64,000 nucleotides of DNA from Pelodera strongyloides. Lineage: Eukaryota > Nematoda > Chromadorea > Rhabditida > Rhabditidae. How positions within the stretch are numbered: position 1 is the stretch's first letter; each line of letters starts with the position of its first letter. The notes beneath the pieces are model-generated. The model worked only from the letters and a program-made list of their open reading frames with translations. It was not told the DNA's origin and ran no database searches. Positions 1-11,927 of the stretch are shown piece after piece. The DNA lies in the NCBI GenBank assembly GCA_036852015.1, contig JAANDG010000500.1, positions 1-64,000 on the forward strand, in the 5' to 3' direction. The translations under genes were made by a program, and so were the position numbers.

Positions 1-72
1 GAGAGGGGTAAATCTCTCTAGAGACAAGTTGTCTGTAGAGAAATTTTACCCTCGAGGGTGAATACGGCCTCT
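1..72. mobile_element. End of a GAGGCCGTATTCACC-type element, cut by the window edge
   Basis: Positions 58-72 read GGTGAATACGGCCTC, the reverse complement of the terminus at 53882 and identical to the right terminus ending at 54999. The preceding bases contain a GGTAAAT...TTTACC inverted pair and purine/pyrimidine runs like those inside the 53882-54999 copy. It lies in an intron of the lectin gene that enters from the left. Only one end is visible, so the element's length and class are unknown. Confidence 0.5.
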
Positions 73-109
73 AAGTTAACAACATATGTCGTACTATTGG
101 TTTATTCAG

Positions 110-3100
110 TGCTATCATGATCGCGAATGATGTTTACAAAGGGTCGGCTCACCGAACAGCTTCGCGAAAGGTTCTTATAATTGCAGCCTCCACATACAGG
201 TGAGGTGCTAGGTTTTGAATCCCCACGAAACGAGTTCATCTTCTCAAGCTATACATCACCAACTTTTTCCAAAATACGTTTTTACCCCAGGAATGTATGT
301 TTTTTTAAAGGGAATATGTAGGCCCTTTTGAAGTTAAGCTATATTAATAAAGCGTGTTCCCCATTAAAGACACGTAACAAAAGTGTCGACAATACCCTGA
401 ATACCTTGAAGACCGTTATATCAGGTTGGCTGCCAACAGCGCAGGTCGCAACTACGCCAGAAGACCTGCATCTTGCGATTCGATTCCATGCACGTCCAAA
501 TGTTTTAACCATCGGTCGGGGGATAGCGTTGCGTACTTTCCTTATGGACATAAGACGCTGGGACGCTTGAAGCTTAACTCGTTAAAGTCTTATGTCTGTT
601 TCAACCATCTTTCGTAGGTCGCGTGAGGCTCTGTACGTTTACCCTGATGTCCTTTTTCGTCTCTCACGGATCAATTCAATGGTCTTCGACGTCAGTCTTT
701 CTCTAGGATGAGCACGAATGACCGGCCTAGCCTCAGCTGATGCCCTCGCCAATTCCGGCTCAGTTCGGAGTACTACTGAGGTGAACCGTACCCGACCAGT
801 CCACTTGGTTATTATAGCACGGGCTAGACCCGGATCAACGTCTCCACGCCTGGAGGGGCGCCTTCTGAACTTAACAGAACCAAAGTTGATGATGGACTTG
901 ACCAAGCGGTGATCTGAACTTGAGCCGCACCAGCTTCTACCGACGATCTTACAGTCAACGACCCGATGGGCGTCGTTGCAAAGGACATAGTCCAGCTGTT
1001 TCTTTGCACCTTGCGGGCTCTGCCACGTCCAAAGTCTACGCTTTCGTTGTTGGAACATGGTGTTCAACACGTACATGCACTGACTTTCCGCAAAGTCTGC
1101 TAGCCGTTGACCACGGCCATTACGGGTGTCTGCAGCGTACTGCCCAACGTACGTCTCCCCATCGTCCCTGGCAACGATGGACGCGTTGAAGTCACCGACG
1201 ACAAGCTTGACATGTGCACGACTGTTCGTCAGTTCTCGCTAATGTCATCATAAAGCTCCTCCACGACCTCGTCGTCATACTCGCTGGTGGGAGCGTACAC
1301 GTTAACAACGGTGAATGTCACACGTTTCACTTCGCCATGAAGGACCGCCACACGCGGGCTGACTGCTCTCATATCGCTGACATATGGCAGGTATTCTGGG
1401 GGGACTACGAAGCCCACACCGCCAGACCTCGACCTCTCCTCTCTGGCTCCAATCAGCACACGGTGGACACTGTGCCAGGTCTTGCACTTGCTCTCCTTGG
1501 ACCGCGTCTCTTGGATAGCAACGATGCCAGCGTTCACATTATCGAGCTCGCCGATCAACTGATCGACATCAGCGTCCTTGTGCAGCGTCCGGGCGTTAAA
1601 GGGATAGGTTCATCTCAAATCACCTCTCTTTTATGTTTTTTTAATAATAGACAAAAATATTCACAATGCGAATTAAATCAATCACAGAACCATACGCCTC
1701 GAAGAGAAGCTTCCTTTATTGGAAAATAGGTGATCGGAAGCTAAAATCTAAACGCAAAAACTAATACCGTACACAGATCGCGCGGTCTAATGGCAATTAG
1801 CCAAGTTACAAACTACACTCGCAAGCGCGATTAAAGATAATTCACCGTGGGAAATAATGTCCTGCCGAGTGTAGTTTGTAACTTGGCTAATTGCCATTAG
1901 CCCGCAGATCTGTGTACGGTATTGTTTGTGCGTTTTAGTTTTAAGCTTCCGATCACCAGTTTCCAATAAAGAAAGCTTCTTCTGCGAGGCGTATTGTTCT
2001 GTGATTGATTACTTTTCATTGTGTATGATACTTGTTATTATTAATAAAAACAATAAAAAGAGGGTGATTTGGATGAACCTATCCCTTTAACGTAGATATA
2101 TGAAAATAGGAAAAATTACGGTTCCCTACGGCCGTGAGATTGCTAAAGCACCCCTGCCTTGCGGCGCACGGAACTCGGGGTTTTTGCTGATTTGACTTTG
2201 ACATAGTGGTTTTGGCAATACGTCCTGCGGGTAGGAAAAATTACGGTTCCTACGGTTCCCTACGGCCGTGAGAAAATTTCTACAATTACCCACTTAAAAG
2301 AAAATGATACAAAGTTCGCCTTTCCATAGTAAACGCGTTAACAGACCCCGTGCATAAATTTGGGTCTGATGGAGCAAATTTCAACTTATATCGGCATTCA
2401 AGATGCAGGGACATATTCAGTCGCCTATTTAAATTAACGTCTAGTTTCGCGTTTTTTGCTCATTTTGAGTGCCTACATGTTTACTTTAAAGAAAAGGAGG
2501 CTATCCTGACCCGCTTGTGGAAGCCAACACGTTCAAAGACAATGGGGGAATCATCATTGTTGTCGGTGGGTATTTGACCGACTGCTATATTATTGTAAGG
2601 AAAATTGTCCACAGAAATGTTGAATTTACAGAAAATTTGCGTACTCTCCTCCTAAGGAAGTGGCGAGCCACTTAATTTTTTCCGAAAATTTGAACGATTA
2701 CGCTTATTTCACTTGCGCTAAGAGTGCTAGGATCCTTGAAACACTAAAGAGTTTCATACTCAGTTCCACGAGCGCCTTATGCGGTTACCAATAACCGCGC
2801 GGAAACTTTCTCGGAACCGCGTCGTGCGGGTAACCGCGCGCGCCAACCCTCTTTTATGCCATATTTAAAAAAAAAATTATTTGTCCCAATAATGTGTTGT
2901 ATATGAATATGTATCTGAATATATGAACACAGTGTAGTATAACAATATAAGACGGAAGCAAATGGGTGGAATTGACAATTGTCTACAACCACTGACAGCG
3001 CCTTAGACCACTCGGTCATAAGGCGCATGATACCAGATGCAAAAACTCAAATAAGTCAGCCGGCCGACAGCTTTAGAAAAGATAACTGCGCACTGCGGCT

Positions 3101-4947
3101 ATCAGTAACCTCACAGCGCGGGCAGCCGTAACCGTGACCACACCGTGCGGGTAGGGGCGCGCGCAGTGTGCGGGTAGTCGCGCGCATACGCTTTTTAGGG
3201 GTCTAGCCGTAACCGCACCGCGCGCATAATAACGTAGTATTCAGCCCGTTCCGATCGTCATGCTGTGTTAGATCTGCAGCAGATTGCGTCACCTGGCTAC
3301 CTCATCGATGCAACTAAGGACGTCCCGTCCATCACACAGTTGACTGATCTTCTTTGTAGTGGTGTGTTCATTGCTGCCGACCACAAAAAAGTATTTGTAT
3401 TACATAAGTGGGTTGTGAAAAACAAGGAAGAGTCCTTTGTACCACATGTCTCCGTTAGATGGTATTGTGAACTATTAATATCAAGAAAGCTCATTCCTCG
3501 AGAGAAAATTAATTTCTATAGCACCGCCTGAAGCCTAAGCCATTTTTAGGTACCTGATTATTTCAGCCAACTGTTTCTGTCCGAGCCCTTATTCTGCGCT
3601 CTCAGATACTGCACGCGGTGAACCAACAGATGGATGCTTTTTCGTAAGAGAACTTGCCTAATAACAAATAAAGTGGTAACAACAAATAAATGCATTAAAG
3701 GAGGAGGCTCATGAGAATGAGTGCTCAATGGTTTCTTTTATCGAAAGATGATGGTATTAAGTTCCGAAAGACATGGTTTACAATGCAAAAGCTTTTAACT
3801 GGAAGGAGTAAATCAATATAAACTATGAATTCTATCAAAATTTTGGATCGTAAAAAAATAGTTGATTTCATAGTGGGCATGCAAATTTTGTGCTGGCTTG
3901 CAAAATGACTTGTAAATTTGCATGTTTAGCTTTGAAGTCTACCTTGCATACGATAGGTTATTTTATTTGACTTCGAGTTCTTAGATTAATTAATTCCTCC
4001 AAACTAAAGCGCTGAACCTTATAATACTTGTTTTTTGGACGATAAAACCATTATCCTTCGATAAAAGGAAACCATTTGAGCACTTCATTCTCGTGAGCCT
4101 CCTCCTTTAAAGCGAAATATCGGCCGGTTTTTGAAAATCATCGTAGACATGTTCATTTGCATATGCTGCATAAGATTACTGGTTACTGGACATGTTTCAA
4201 AAACCGACCGGTATTTCGCTTTAAGTCAGCCGTACAACAGAAATGCTTCTTTATATCGTTTCGAAAGAAAATGTCAGTTCTGAGCTAATTCAGGTTTCTA
4301 ATCAACCTGAGCATCAGGCGTATGGTAAGAGAAGATGTGCTGATGCCTCCAGTGGTATTCTCTCTGTCGTCCCCTCTCCACCACAGCAAGTATTTCTCAC
4401 ACGATGTAAGAAAGATACATGTAGATTTTTTTGTATTTACTGTTAGGCAGTCCTTTTTAATAATTTTTCGTCTGAAAGAGAAAACCTTGGTGTTATTTAG
4501 ACCCTTGAAAGAATAAACACCCATAAAAACAAAAATAAACATAAAGTACAGATTTTTCGTCCAATACGCAAATCTACGTCGGTTTGGAACGTTCTTATGC
4601 AACTGGGCAGTGGATATGGGCGGACGGAACTCCTTTCGTGAGTAAATAAGGGTTTATTCATTTCTTACTATAAGGAATTTTTTATGTGCTGGATTGTTTT
4701 TAGTATTGCTGTTGTTTATGACTTGCTTTTCTCGCTATTAGCTACTCAAAATTTTCAATATTTGTTGGTGGTATATTTCTAGAACGGTACTATCAATGAT
4801 AGTGAAGGCGATTGCGGAACTGTGACCAGACTCAACGGATTCATAACACAATTTGCTTCCGTGCAATGCAGTTCTCAGCAAATCTACAGCTGCGAGGTCA
4901 CGCCATGCTCCACTGAGTTTCCTTGCTCTAGCGTTTTCTTGAATTAA
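110..4947 (+). CDS. VWA/C-type lectin-like secreted protein, 3' part (gene 0)
   Basis: This is the 3' part of a gene whose first exons lie outside the window. Exons: 110-199, 2492-2565, 3245-3361, 3567-3643, 4294-4405, 4552-4637, 4783-4947 (stop TAA). All junctions are AG/GT and phases are continuous, giving 721 coding bases. The first three exons encode the end of a VWA domain (VLIIAASTYR, then NTFKDNGGIIIVVG). The last four encode a C-type-lectin-like domain starting NCFCPSPY, with YVGLERS, a QW.WADGT.F core and a paired-Cys tail. Exon lengths match the paralogues at 6386, 32852 and 44718, except exon 3 here, which is 117 rather than 123 bases. The introns hold a dead LINE endonuclease and three palindromic elements, but no exon is hit. 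The product is probably secreted, as in the paralogues with visible signal peptides. The ligand is unknown. The acceptor at 2491 (TTTAAAG) is weak. Confidence 0.85.
639..1558 (-). pseudogene. Degenerate LINE endonuclease (EEP-type APE domain)
   Basis: In two or more frames the minus strand encodes an endonuclease/exonuclease/phosphatase domain as found at the N terminus of non-LTR retrotransposons. In order: AIQETR near 1500-1517 (metal-binding Glu), NVYAPT near 1270, VVGDFNA just below 1205 (Asp/Asn pair), QLDYVL near 990 and SDHRLV near 910 (catalytic Asp-His). The N-terminal part (1229-1558) and the C-terminal part (639-1076) lie in separate open stretches, and the GDFNA segment between them has moved frame, so the copy is dead. 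No reverse transcriptase follows within the window. It lies antisense in an intron of gene 0, and its 5' side abuts a TTAA palindrome. RTE-like and CR1-like elements both carry such a domain, so the clade is open. Confidence 0.75.
1596..2090. mobile_element. Palindromic TTAA element, family F3 (AGGGATAGGTTCATC ends)
   Basis: TTAA occurs at both ends (1596-1599, 2087-2090). The arms, starting AGGGATAGGTTCATC, are inverted copies of each other for most of the length and meet near 1840. No protein is encoded. A half copy lies at 40077-40345 and a short scrap near 43600. It fits a non-autonomous DNA transposon that folds into one long hairpin. Confidence 0.85.
2107..2273. repeat. Spaced direct repeat with GGTTCCCTACGGCCGTGAGA core
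   Basis: The stretch GGAAAAATTACGGTTCC followed by CTACGGCCGTGAGA occurs at about 2109-2143 and again at about 2234-2273. The second copy has an extra short duplication of TACGGTTCC. The roughly 90 bases between them are unrelated. Within the same intron, 2790-3230 is rich in CGCGC and GTGCGGGTA motifs but I see no gene there. Confidence 0.6.
3695..4110. mobile_element. Palindromic TTAA element, family F6 (AGGAGGAGGCTC ends)
   Basis: TTAA flanks inverted arms beginning AGGAGGAGGCTCATGAG and ending with its near complement CTCGTGAGCCTCCTCC. Inner segments (CTTTTATCGA... and ...TCGATAAAAGG) also pair. It lies in the intron between the first two CTLD exons of gene 0. Related ends occur at 6087-6213, 52037-52240 and in a scrap near 56855-56885. 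The right TTAA (4107-4110) is also the left end of the next element. Confidence 0.85.
4107..4224. mobile_element. Short palindromic TTAA element, family F2 (AGCGAAATATCGGCCGG)
   Basis: This 118-base hairpin-like element has TTAA at both ends and arms AGCGAAATATCGGCCGGTT / AACCGACCGGTATTTCGCT. It begins in the TTAA that closes the preceding F6 element. Relatives lie at 6592-6753, 18207-18360, 22640-22800 and 62379-62464. Confidence 0.85.
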
Positions 4948-5840
4948 GTAAATGATTTATACATTATTCATCTTGATGTGTTTTTACTGCAAAGATGGCC
5001 ACCGCCCCGAAAAACCACACTATAACAGTCGATCACTTCTTTCCTTTATTTTCCTGCAGCTATTGCTGTTTCTCACCGTCAGAAACGAAATTTTATCCGT
5101 TTCAGTTTGATTTCTATTCCTTACCAATATGTTTTGTTCCATTGAGTTCAAATTTTATTTCGAACGTCATTTACTAATTTCTTCTGGACCAAGCAATGAT
5201 TCTAAATTCTAAAATTTCACTTGTATCCAATGCATGTCCTTTACGAAGAGTTATCACACACCAATAGAAGGAGTGTTTGATGATGTTAGTCACGTGTAAA
5301 GTTGACACGAAATTGTGAATTTGTAGTTGTGTAGAGGTAGAGAGAACGTTTGGACTGTTATCAGTTTTTTTAAACTTTTGTTTTCTGTTTGCAAGGAGAG
5401 TGCACAGGAACTGCGAGTCAGTTAAGACTGTTAAGAGGCTTCAGACTCAGATAACCGCTAAGCAAAACATGCGATCTTCCGGGCCGCCCAAACATGCTTA
5501 CAATTGACAAGGCTTCTTCTCTCAGCGAATTACAGGGCGAACTCTTTATCCATGAAAGAAACGATCTACCAATTAATTAACTCATTATTTATTAAATATT
5601 CACAGTCATTTTGTTGTTGTTTTCATCATTTTATTTTCAACGATATTTTCACCCATGGGTACCATCAGTGATTTCATGAAAAAAAGTGGAAAAATCAAAT
5701 CCCGATTTTTTTTAACTTGAATAGAGCATAAATGTGTTATCGACACAAGCAAAGTTGTTTAAACACACAGTAATTTGTTTTGAAACAATTATTTAAGCTT
5801 TAAATTATAAAAAAATACCCAAGCAAAAACGCAAAAATAG

Positions 5841-5915
5841 CTTCCGCAGGGAGGATTCGAACACTTGACATTCCCGTTATCAGTCAGAAGCGCTATCCAT
5901 TATGCTAAGTGGTAA
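5841..5915 (-). other. tRNA-like relic (Arg-type D arm, T arm kept)
   Basis: On the minus strand a box A-like segment (TAGCATAATGGATAGCGC) is followed about 30 bases later by a box B-like GTGTTCGAATCC. The D arm resembles arginine tRNAs, but the anticodon loop would read GAT, and the anticodon and acceptor stems do not pair properly. It is more likely a pseudogene or a SINE head than a working tRNA. Confidence 0.35.
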
Positions 5916-6086
5916 CCGAAATCATAAATCACTGAGGCTCCCATAAGGAACGGTTATGGGTAATTGCTCGATAATTAGATCTGGCACGTTTTGAATGCAC
6001 CATCTTTAATAGAATTTAATTCTCTACAACTTTTGCATTACAACTTTTTTTAATTCAGTTATGTACCTAGGAATTTCCCTTGTTAG

Positions 6087-6213
6087 ATTAATTAATTCCT
6101 CCAAACTAAAGCGCTGAACCTTATAATACTTGTTTTTTTGAAAGATAAACCCATTATCCTTCGATAAAAGGAAACTATTTGAGCACTTCATTCTCGTGAG
6201 CCTCCTCCTTTAA
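6087..6213. mobile_element. Half copy of the F6 palindromic element
   Basis: It is nearly identical to the right arm of the 3695-4110 element, including the AAGCGCTGAACCTTATAATAC segment and the closing CTCGTGAGCCTCCTCC plus TTAA. The left arm is absent, so this is a truncated copy. Confidence 0.75.
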
Positions 6214-6385
6214 CGAAGACTGATGTGCAAAAAGCTTAAGATAAGGAAAACAGAAATAGTTTTTATTGTAAGCCTCGCACGAAGCAGACGGCGCCCTCGC
6301 TGATTATTAGCTATAAATAACCGCACCTAAACCATTGTTTCCTGTTACTTTGGAACTCGGTTTTTCTTCAATTCAACCGGCTAAC

Positions 6386-7343
6386 ATGCGCGAATGCATT
6401 GTTTTACTGGCAGTTCTACCCATTCTAGGTGAGCATTAGTTTTACCTTTTCGTTAGTTGTCTTCGGGTTTCTGTTGAGGAAACCTTTTATACGGTCCACC
6501 TAGGAACAGTGTAGAAGATTTTGCTCTAAAACTGGGTCATCTACTATACTAAGTTACCTGCAGTATTCAATAAACTTACCGTCAAGCGAAATACCGGCCG
6601 TTTTTTGAAACAGTGCACCAGCATTCTTATGCAATCTACGCAAATGAAAATTAATTAGAAAAAAATTGAGCTAAATTCGCAAATTAGCATAAATACTTAA
6701 GAATTCAGTTGTCCGCGATGCGTTTCAAAAAACCGGCCGGTAATTCGCTTTAAAATGTCGCAAAATTGAGTTGGTACTTCCATCAAATTCAGTCCTTGAC
6801 GCCTGTTCTGCCGGGACCGGTAATCCCAGTTTTGTGCCGTGTGGGCTTCATACCGTTATCCTGGTGGACAGCACGAATTATATGGGGACGAGTGTGGAGA
6901 CTAATCAGGTGAGCTTTTTGCACATGCGAGCACAGCAAAGAAGATCAGTTGACAAAAGTTTTTTTACTGCATTTTTGTAATTTCAGTTATTCAACTACAT
7001 GGAAACACTACTTTCCACTTATGCATTCGACGACAGCAACCAAGTATATTTCGCTCTCGGATATTATGGTGCTTGCAATCCAGGACAAGACTGTTACTTC
7101 GGCTTCTATGACGGCGGTGACGTAAGTTAAAAGGTTATTACCTGAAATTTTCGCAGGTATTATGAAATATGGTCCTTTCACTTAATAGACCAAAAGAATT
7201 TCAATTTTTGGTCTAAGAACATATTCAGGGTGAAAAATGGAAAAAAGGGCTCTCGGATTAAACCCAAACTCTGTTAGCGCTATCGCGCTAAGAAAGGATT
7301 CAAACGAATTTTTTAGAAGCACTTTAATTCTTTTTTTTTTGAA

Positions 7344-7407
<64 letters not shown>

Positions 7408-10400
7408 CATAGTAAAATGAAGCATCTAACCTACATCACGTTGTAGCACATTAGAGTAAAGACATATTTAAGAGAACTCCAGGGGCTATTTGTTACTCGT
7501 TTTACGGACTTCAAATAGCACATGGTGGTACGTACCCCGGAAACTTCACGCTCACCCAGTCAGTGATAAACATATGCGCTCTTTTTTATTTTACGAGATA
7601 CACTACAAACAAAAAGTTTTAGCTTACATACTCTTCCTTGCAGTCAATAAATCAAACGCAGGGAATGATTCGTAAATTTTTTCGCGTATTTACGTGAGAA
7701 TACAAATGTAAAGATCATAGAGCAATGTTTGGAAACAAATACCAAATAAAAGTGTACCAAATAAAAGGAAATAAATGTGCGAAACACACTTTGTTTTCTT
7801 TGGTTGGAATTACAAGTTCACCACAACACTGAATATCTACACCATTCCAACTTCATGGAGCGTGCATCTGTACAACTGAAATAATTTTTAGGTTAGTGAA
7901 CAACCTGATCAACGCCGAAGCAAATCAGCTACGCACCTATCCACCATACGATCATATCGTTCTTTTCTCAGCATCCACGTATGGAGTTTATTATGTAGAA
8001 GGACAGTTCTGGCTTATTGTTCAGCCCCTTTTAGATCTCCTGTAAAAAACTGGGGATCATTCCTTTCCATAAATTAATTGTTTAAATAAGTTTCAGTAAC
8101 CAAACTGATCTCAACTTGGCATCGCAGTATTTGGGTGGCCTGAATGCCTCTTTTACCGTAGTAAACATGGGCTCGTCAGCTGATTTCTCCTCTTGGACGA
8201 ATACACGAGTAATTGACGTGCCGTTGCAATTCCCATTACCTGATTACCTCGCTGAACTGATCATCAGCACTCAATGTGGATATCAAGGTCAGTGATTATG
8301 TTAAAGCGAAATGCCAGCCCCTTTGGAAAATTTGCATATGATAAGCAAATCCTATGTATCCTATGCTAATTTTGCGCGATCGTCCACGGCAATCGCGCAA
8401 AATTAGCATAGGATACATAGGATTTGCTTATCATATGCAAATTTTCCAAAGGGGCTAGCATTTCGCTTTAAGAATAAAGACTAGGAGTTAAGGGACGAAC
8501 TATTCATTTATTCATGAACACTGAGTTCCTTTAAAATTTGACACAATCCAAAGTGTATTTTCACATATTCACATCCTCCGAAAAAAAAAACCACCGTGAA
8601 TGTAAAAGAATAATTTTGACGCCTTATAACTTAGATCTGGGCATTGCTAAACCTAAAGTATTTCAGACTCCACTACCGATGGTTGGGACACAACATGGGA
8701 AGGAGTCACCACCCCGGAATCAACATTCTATCCTATAGAAACCACTGTTCAGCCTGCATCTACTTTCAAACCAACTGTGCAGCCAACAACACAAAATTGC
8801 CCTTGTAATCCATCCAAGGTGCACTTAGAGGAAATCACAACTTTGACTTTCACTTTTAAAGGGAATGTCAAGCCGGGTTTTCATGTTGGGCTCAAAAAAA
8901 AGCTTATGTTTTGAAGGTGAGGAAAGTGAAAATAAAAATAAACAAAAACTTTCATGTAAGAAGAAAAACAGTTTCAAACCGCTCCAAAAAACTCCTTCAG
9001 TATGGGATTCGAGTCGTGCGGACAAAGCTAAGCCAAATCTTTGTCCACGGGACGTTTGAATTTACGAGGCTGTTAGACAGCAAAGAAAAAGAAGGAGGGC
9101 GCGAGAGAAATTTGTTTAAGTCAGCAAAGAAAAAGAGGAGAGCGCGAGAGAAATTGTGTAAACTACGGTAGTTGTGACAGCGTGTTATAGAATATCTGTG
9201 AATCAGGCTTGACATTCGCTTTAAAGCGTAAAATCAAATAGCCACAACTATTTTTTAGTGTTCCTAGTGTGAGAATTGCATTGTGGTAAAGTAATCCCAT
9301 TTAACTTCAGAGTTGGAACGACATATTTTTGCTATTCGACGGTTCGAACGGATTAGCGGCAAACAGATTTCAAGAGGTAAATTGGAATAACAAGTATGCC
9401 CTGGATTTACAAAGCTTTGTATGTTCTATGATCTTAAATTTTACAGTTGGTTGATTATGTGTTCTCTGCAATGGGGCAATTGACAATTGGGCAAGGGGAA
9501 CAGTACCAAACTCGAGCTGGAATTATCACATACGGTTTGTCAATTTTAGATAAGCTCTGATCTTCTTAAATAACCATAATATTTACGTTGAGTATCAGTT
9601 TTGGTTTCTATCAATTCTGTTGATATTTCTACGATATAGTGGCGGTTACCGTCTGTACTATAACAATTCTTCTAACAGAAAATTTAGATTTTTTATGTTA
9701 GTTTTGATTTAAGGAGACCAAGCACAACTATTCGCAAATCTTGATCACTACACGGATACATACAGTTTTGTTAATGACATTGACAATGTAAAAAGAACCA
9801 ATACCGATGGCACAAATATAGATGGGTACGCTTAATTTTGTTATCTATGACTATACGGATCATGTAGAGATGTAGCTTCTCGTTTGCCACAAATCCAGAA
9901 AGTAACTTACCGTTATTTGACCAAATAACTTAACCGTTATTTGGCTTTTAAGTAACCGTTATTTGGCTTTTATATAAAACAACAATTTGTCTTATTTGAA
10001 CTACATTTTCTGCTGTCTACGCTTGCCAATTCAGGATATATTTTAATTCATTGTGGGGATAAACATTTGCAAGAGAAAATTTCGTTTTGTAAGAGAAAAT
10101 AATGGAGAACAAAAAACTTATAGGGCAATCAACATTGCAAGCGATAGTTTCAAATCTTCTGTACATCGTCCAACTTCACGAAAAGTTATGATCATTGGAG
10201 CTTCTACATACAGGTCAACTTTGCTTTTCCATGACATCCAAAATTCGTTTCCTTGTTCTTTGTAGTGTGGTCCCCTGTCAGTATGCTGCGTCGTGAAGTG
10301 TGTGTCTGTCCCCCTTTTGTTGTGTGCATCACATCCTTGTTAAACTATTGTACCTCATTGTCAGCTATTGCAGAAAATAGGATACTTTTGCAAAAAAATA

Positions 10401-11927
10401 AAGAAAAAATAAAGACACACACAATTGACATTATTATTTAGTTTGCACTGGCCTGCATATCTTCTATAGAGACGCGGCTTCAAAATAACAATACATATCT
10501 TTGTTCCAGACTCGGAAGTTACGAATCTCCACTGGCGAAAGCAAAATCCTTCAAAGACAACGGTGGAATAATAATTGTGATCGGTGAGGAGTTGGAATAG
10601 CTTTTCGCGCGCTTTATAAATACTCAATAAGCATAACATATATACGCCCACTTGTTTATTTCAGCATTCGGTGATTCGAATGGAGATATTGCCCCTGAAT
10701 TGAAGGAAATTGCATCACCTGAGTACTACATCGATTCATCGAAAAGCGTTGCTAAAGTACAGGACTTGATCAATCTTATCTGCAGTGGTGTGTAGTATAT
10801 TTATTTTCTTCTATTCTCTGTTCTATCAACATTTTTATTTTTACTTAGTACAAAGGTCAATCTCAAGCAATAATGAAGTTTTCAGCCAATTGCTTCTGCC
10901 CTAGTTCTTATACTGCTGACTCGACAACACACCGTGGTGATCCTGATGATGGATGTTATCAGGTGACGAAGATAGTTCACTCAACTTTTTACCATTTTTG
11001 CTTTACCTTTATTCAAAGTTTACCATTGTTGCTTTACCTTTTTCTTTTCAACACCACTCATTTAAGACGTCGACTTTGGAAGCGACCAATCAACTGGCCA
11101 AGCATTATTGTTCAAGGGAACATCAGGGAAAACTATCCACAGTCATCACACCCGCACAGCAGATATTCGTTAGCAAAGGTTGGCTTCAACGAAACAACCG
11201 TTTTTGAATTATGCTTTAAGTTAGGGCGGTGTGGCACTACTTAACTGGCGGTGTGTGAGGAATACCTAAATATAGTTACAGGGATTACGTTCAGATTTGT
11301 CATACTGTGAAGCCTTGACTAGCAAGTGCCGTTGTTTTCCCTGTTGTAGTAAGGCAAACTTCAAAATCGGCCGTTTGCTGTTGATTCTATTCAATTTCAG
11401 ATGTGACAGGCAAAGAGCCAATCTATGTTGGTTTGGAGAGATCTCATGGCCAATGGACATGGGCTGACGGGACTCCCTTTGTAAGTCTAGTAGAATGGTT
11501 TAGATAAACAGGCGCTCATTTATCTGACTCTCTAGCCCCATAACGCTATTTTACTGCCGCTACAGCAGCAGTTGTTAGAAAAAAACTACATGTACATTGT
11601 CAGTTCCTTCCGCTCGGAACCTCGTTTTGGGAACTTTTCCCTGTATTCTGACAGCAGATATTATCATTGTAAAAGGAAAAAAGGGACGATTTCAAGTGAC
11701 CCTATGACCAATTCCTGTTTTCTTTTCGCTTCGATTTTGTAAACTAGCTAGTTACTATTAATCTTTTGCAGACTGGTGTTATCAATGACAATGGTGGAGA
11801 TTGTGCTACCCTAACTCGTGTCAAAGGCTTCAAGACTGAATTCGACTCTGCTCAGTGCCAATTGCCTTATCTTTACTCGTGTCAGGCAACGCCCTGCTCA
11901 ACAGAAATGTTCTGTACTCAGTTTTAA
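6386..11927 (+). CDS. Secreted VWA-VWA-CTLD lectin-like protein (gene A)
   Basis: The gene has 17 exons: 6386-6428, 6793-6908, 6987-7121, 7644-7693, 7892-7978, 8097-8287, 8667-8818, 9311-9376, 9447-9534, 9714-9825, 10124-10213, 10510-10583, 10665-10787, 10886-10962, 11067-11178, 11401-11480, 11772-11927. The total is 1752 bases, 583 residues. The order is: signal peptide (MRECIVLLAVLPILG), VWA 1 with a degenerate metal site DSTNY, a Thr/Pro linker ending NCPCNPSK, VWA 2 with FDGSNG and later GTNI, and a CTLD (NCFCPSSY, YVGLERS, QWTWADGTPF, GDCATL). Canonical sugar-binding EPN or QPD motifs are absent. Exon 4 is the weakest call. It is 50 bases where paralogues have 86, but its acceptor, donor and phase fit. 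Acceptors before exons 10 and 15 are TTTAAG. The product is probably an extracellular or gut-lumen protein; its ligand is unknown. Confidence 0.88.
6592..6753. mobile_element. F2 palindromic element in intron 1 of gene A
   Basis: The ends read AGCGAAATACCGGCCG and CGGCCGGTAATTCGCT, with TTAA at the right end. The left TTAA is mutated. It lies 40 bases before exon 2 of gene A. Confidence 0.75.
7347..7402. repeat. (AT)n microsatellite
   Basis: About 56 bases of uninterrupted AT dinucleotides lie in intron 3 of gene A, shortly after a run of ten or more Ts. Confidence 0.95.
8301..8471. mobile_element. Near-perfect palindrome with TTAA ends, family F1
   Basis: TTAA (8301-8304, 8468-8471) encloses two arms of about 75 bases that are almost exact inverted copies. 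Each arm carries ATTTGCATATGATAAGC, that is an octamer-type ATTTGCAT and a TGATAAG GATA-type site. Other copies lie at 15428-15589, 22515-22643 and 33551-33718. It sits just inside the intron after VWA 1 of gene A. Confidence 0.9.
8856..9224. mobile_element. TTAA element with short inverted ends, family F8 (AATGTCAAGCC)
   Basis: TTAA at both ends is followed by AGGGAATGTCAAGCC and preceded by GGCTTGACATTCGCT. Unlike the other families its interior is not palindromic. It is A-rich and contains a segment shared with 34741-34985 and 46669-46960 (GGGCTCAAAA...AAAGTGAAAATAAAAATAAAC). It is probably a longer non-autonomous transposon. It encodes no recognisable protein. Confidence 0.75.

Larger units (their letters stand above)
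4948..6385. other. Spacer between gene 0 and gene A
   Basis: No convincing coding exon is seen here. The spacer contains AT-rich DNA, a minus-strand tRNA-like relic (5841-5915) and an F6 half element (6087-6213). Just upstream of gene A there is a CTATAAATAA stretch at about 6310-6319 that could serve as a TATA-like box about 70 bases before the ATG. The conserved 5' block of genes B, C and D is not present. Confidence 0.5.

Noticed and set aside
3644..4293. Disruption of a CTLD exon of gene 0 by two palindromic elements
   Set aside because: I first thought the exon was lost, but an intact 112-base exon with correct phase lies at 4294-4405, after the elements.
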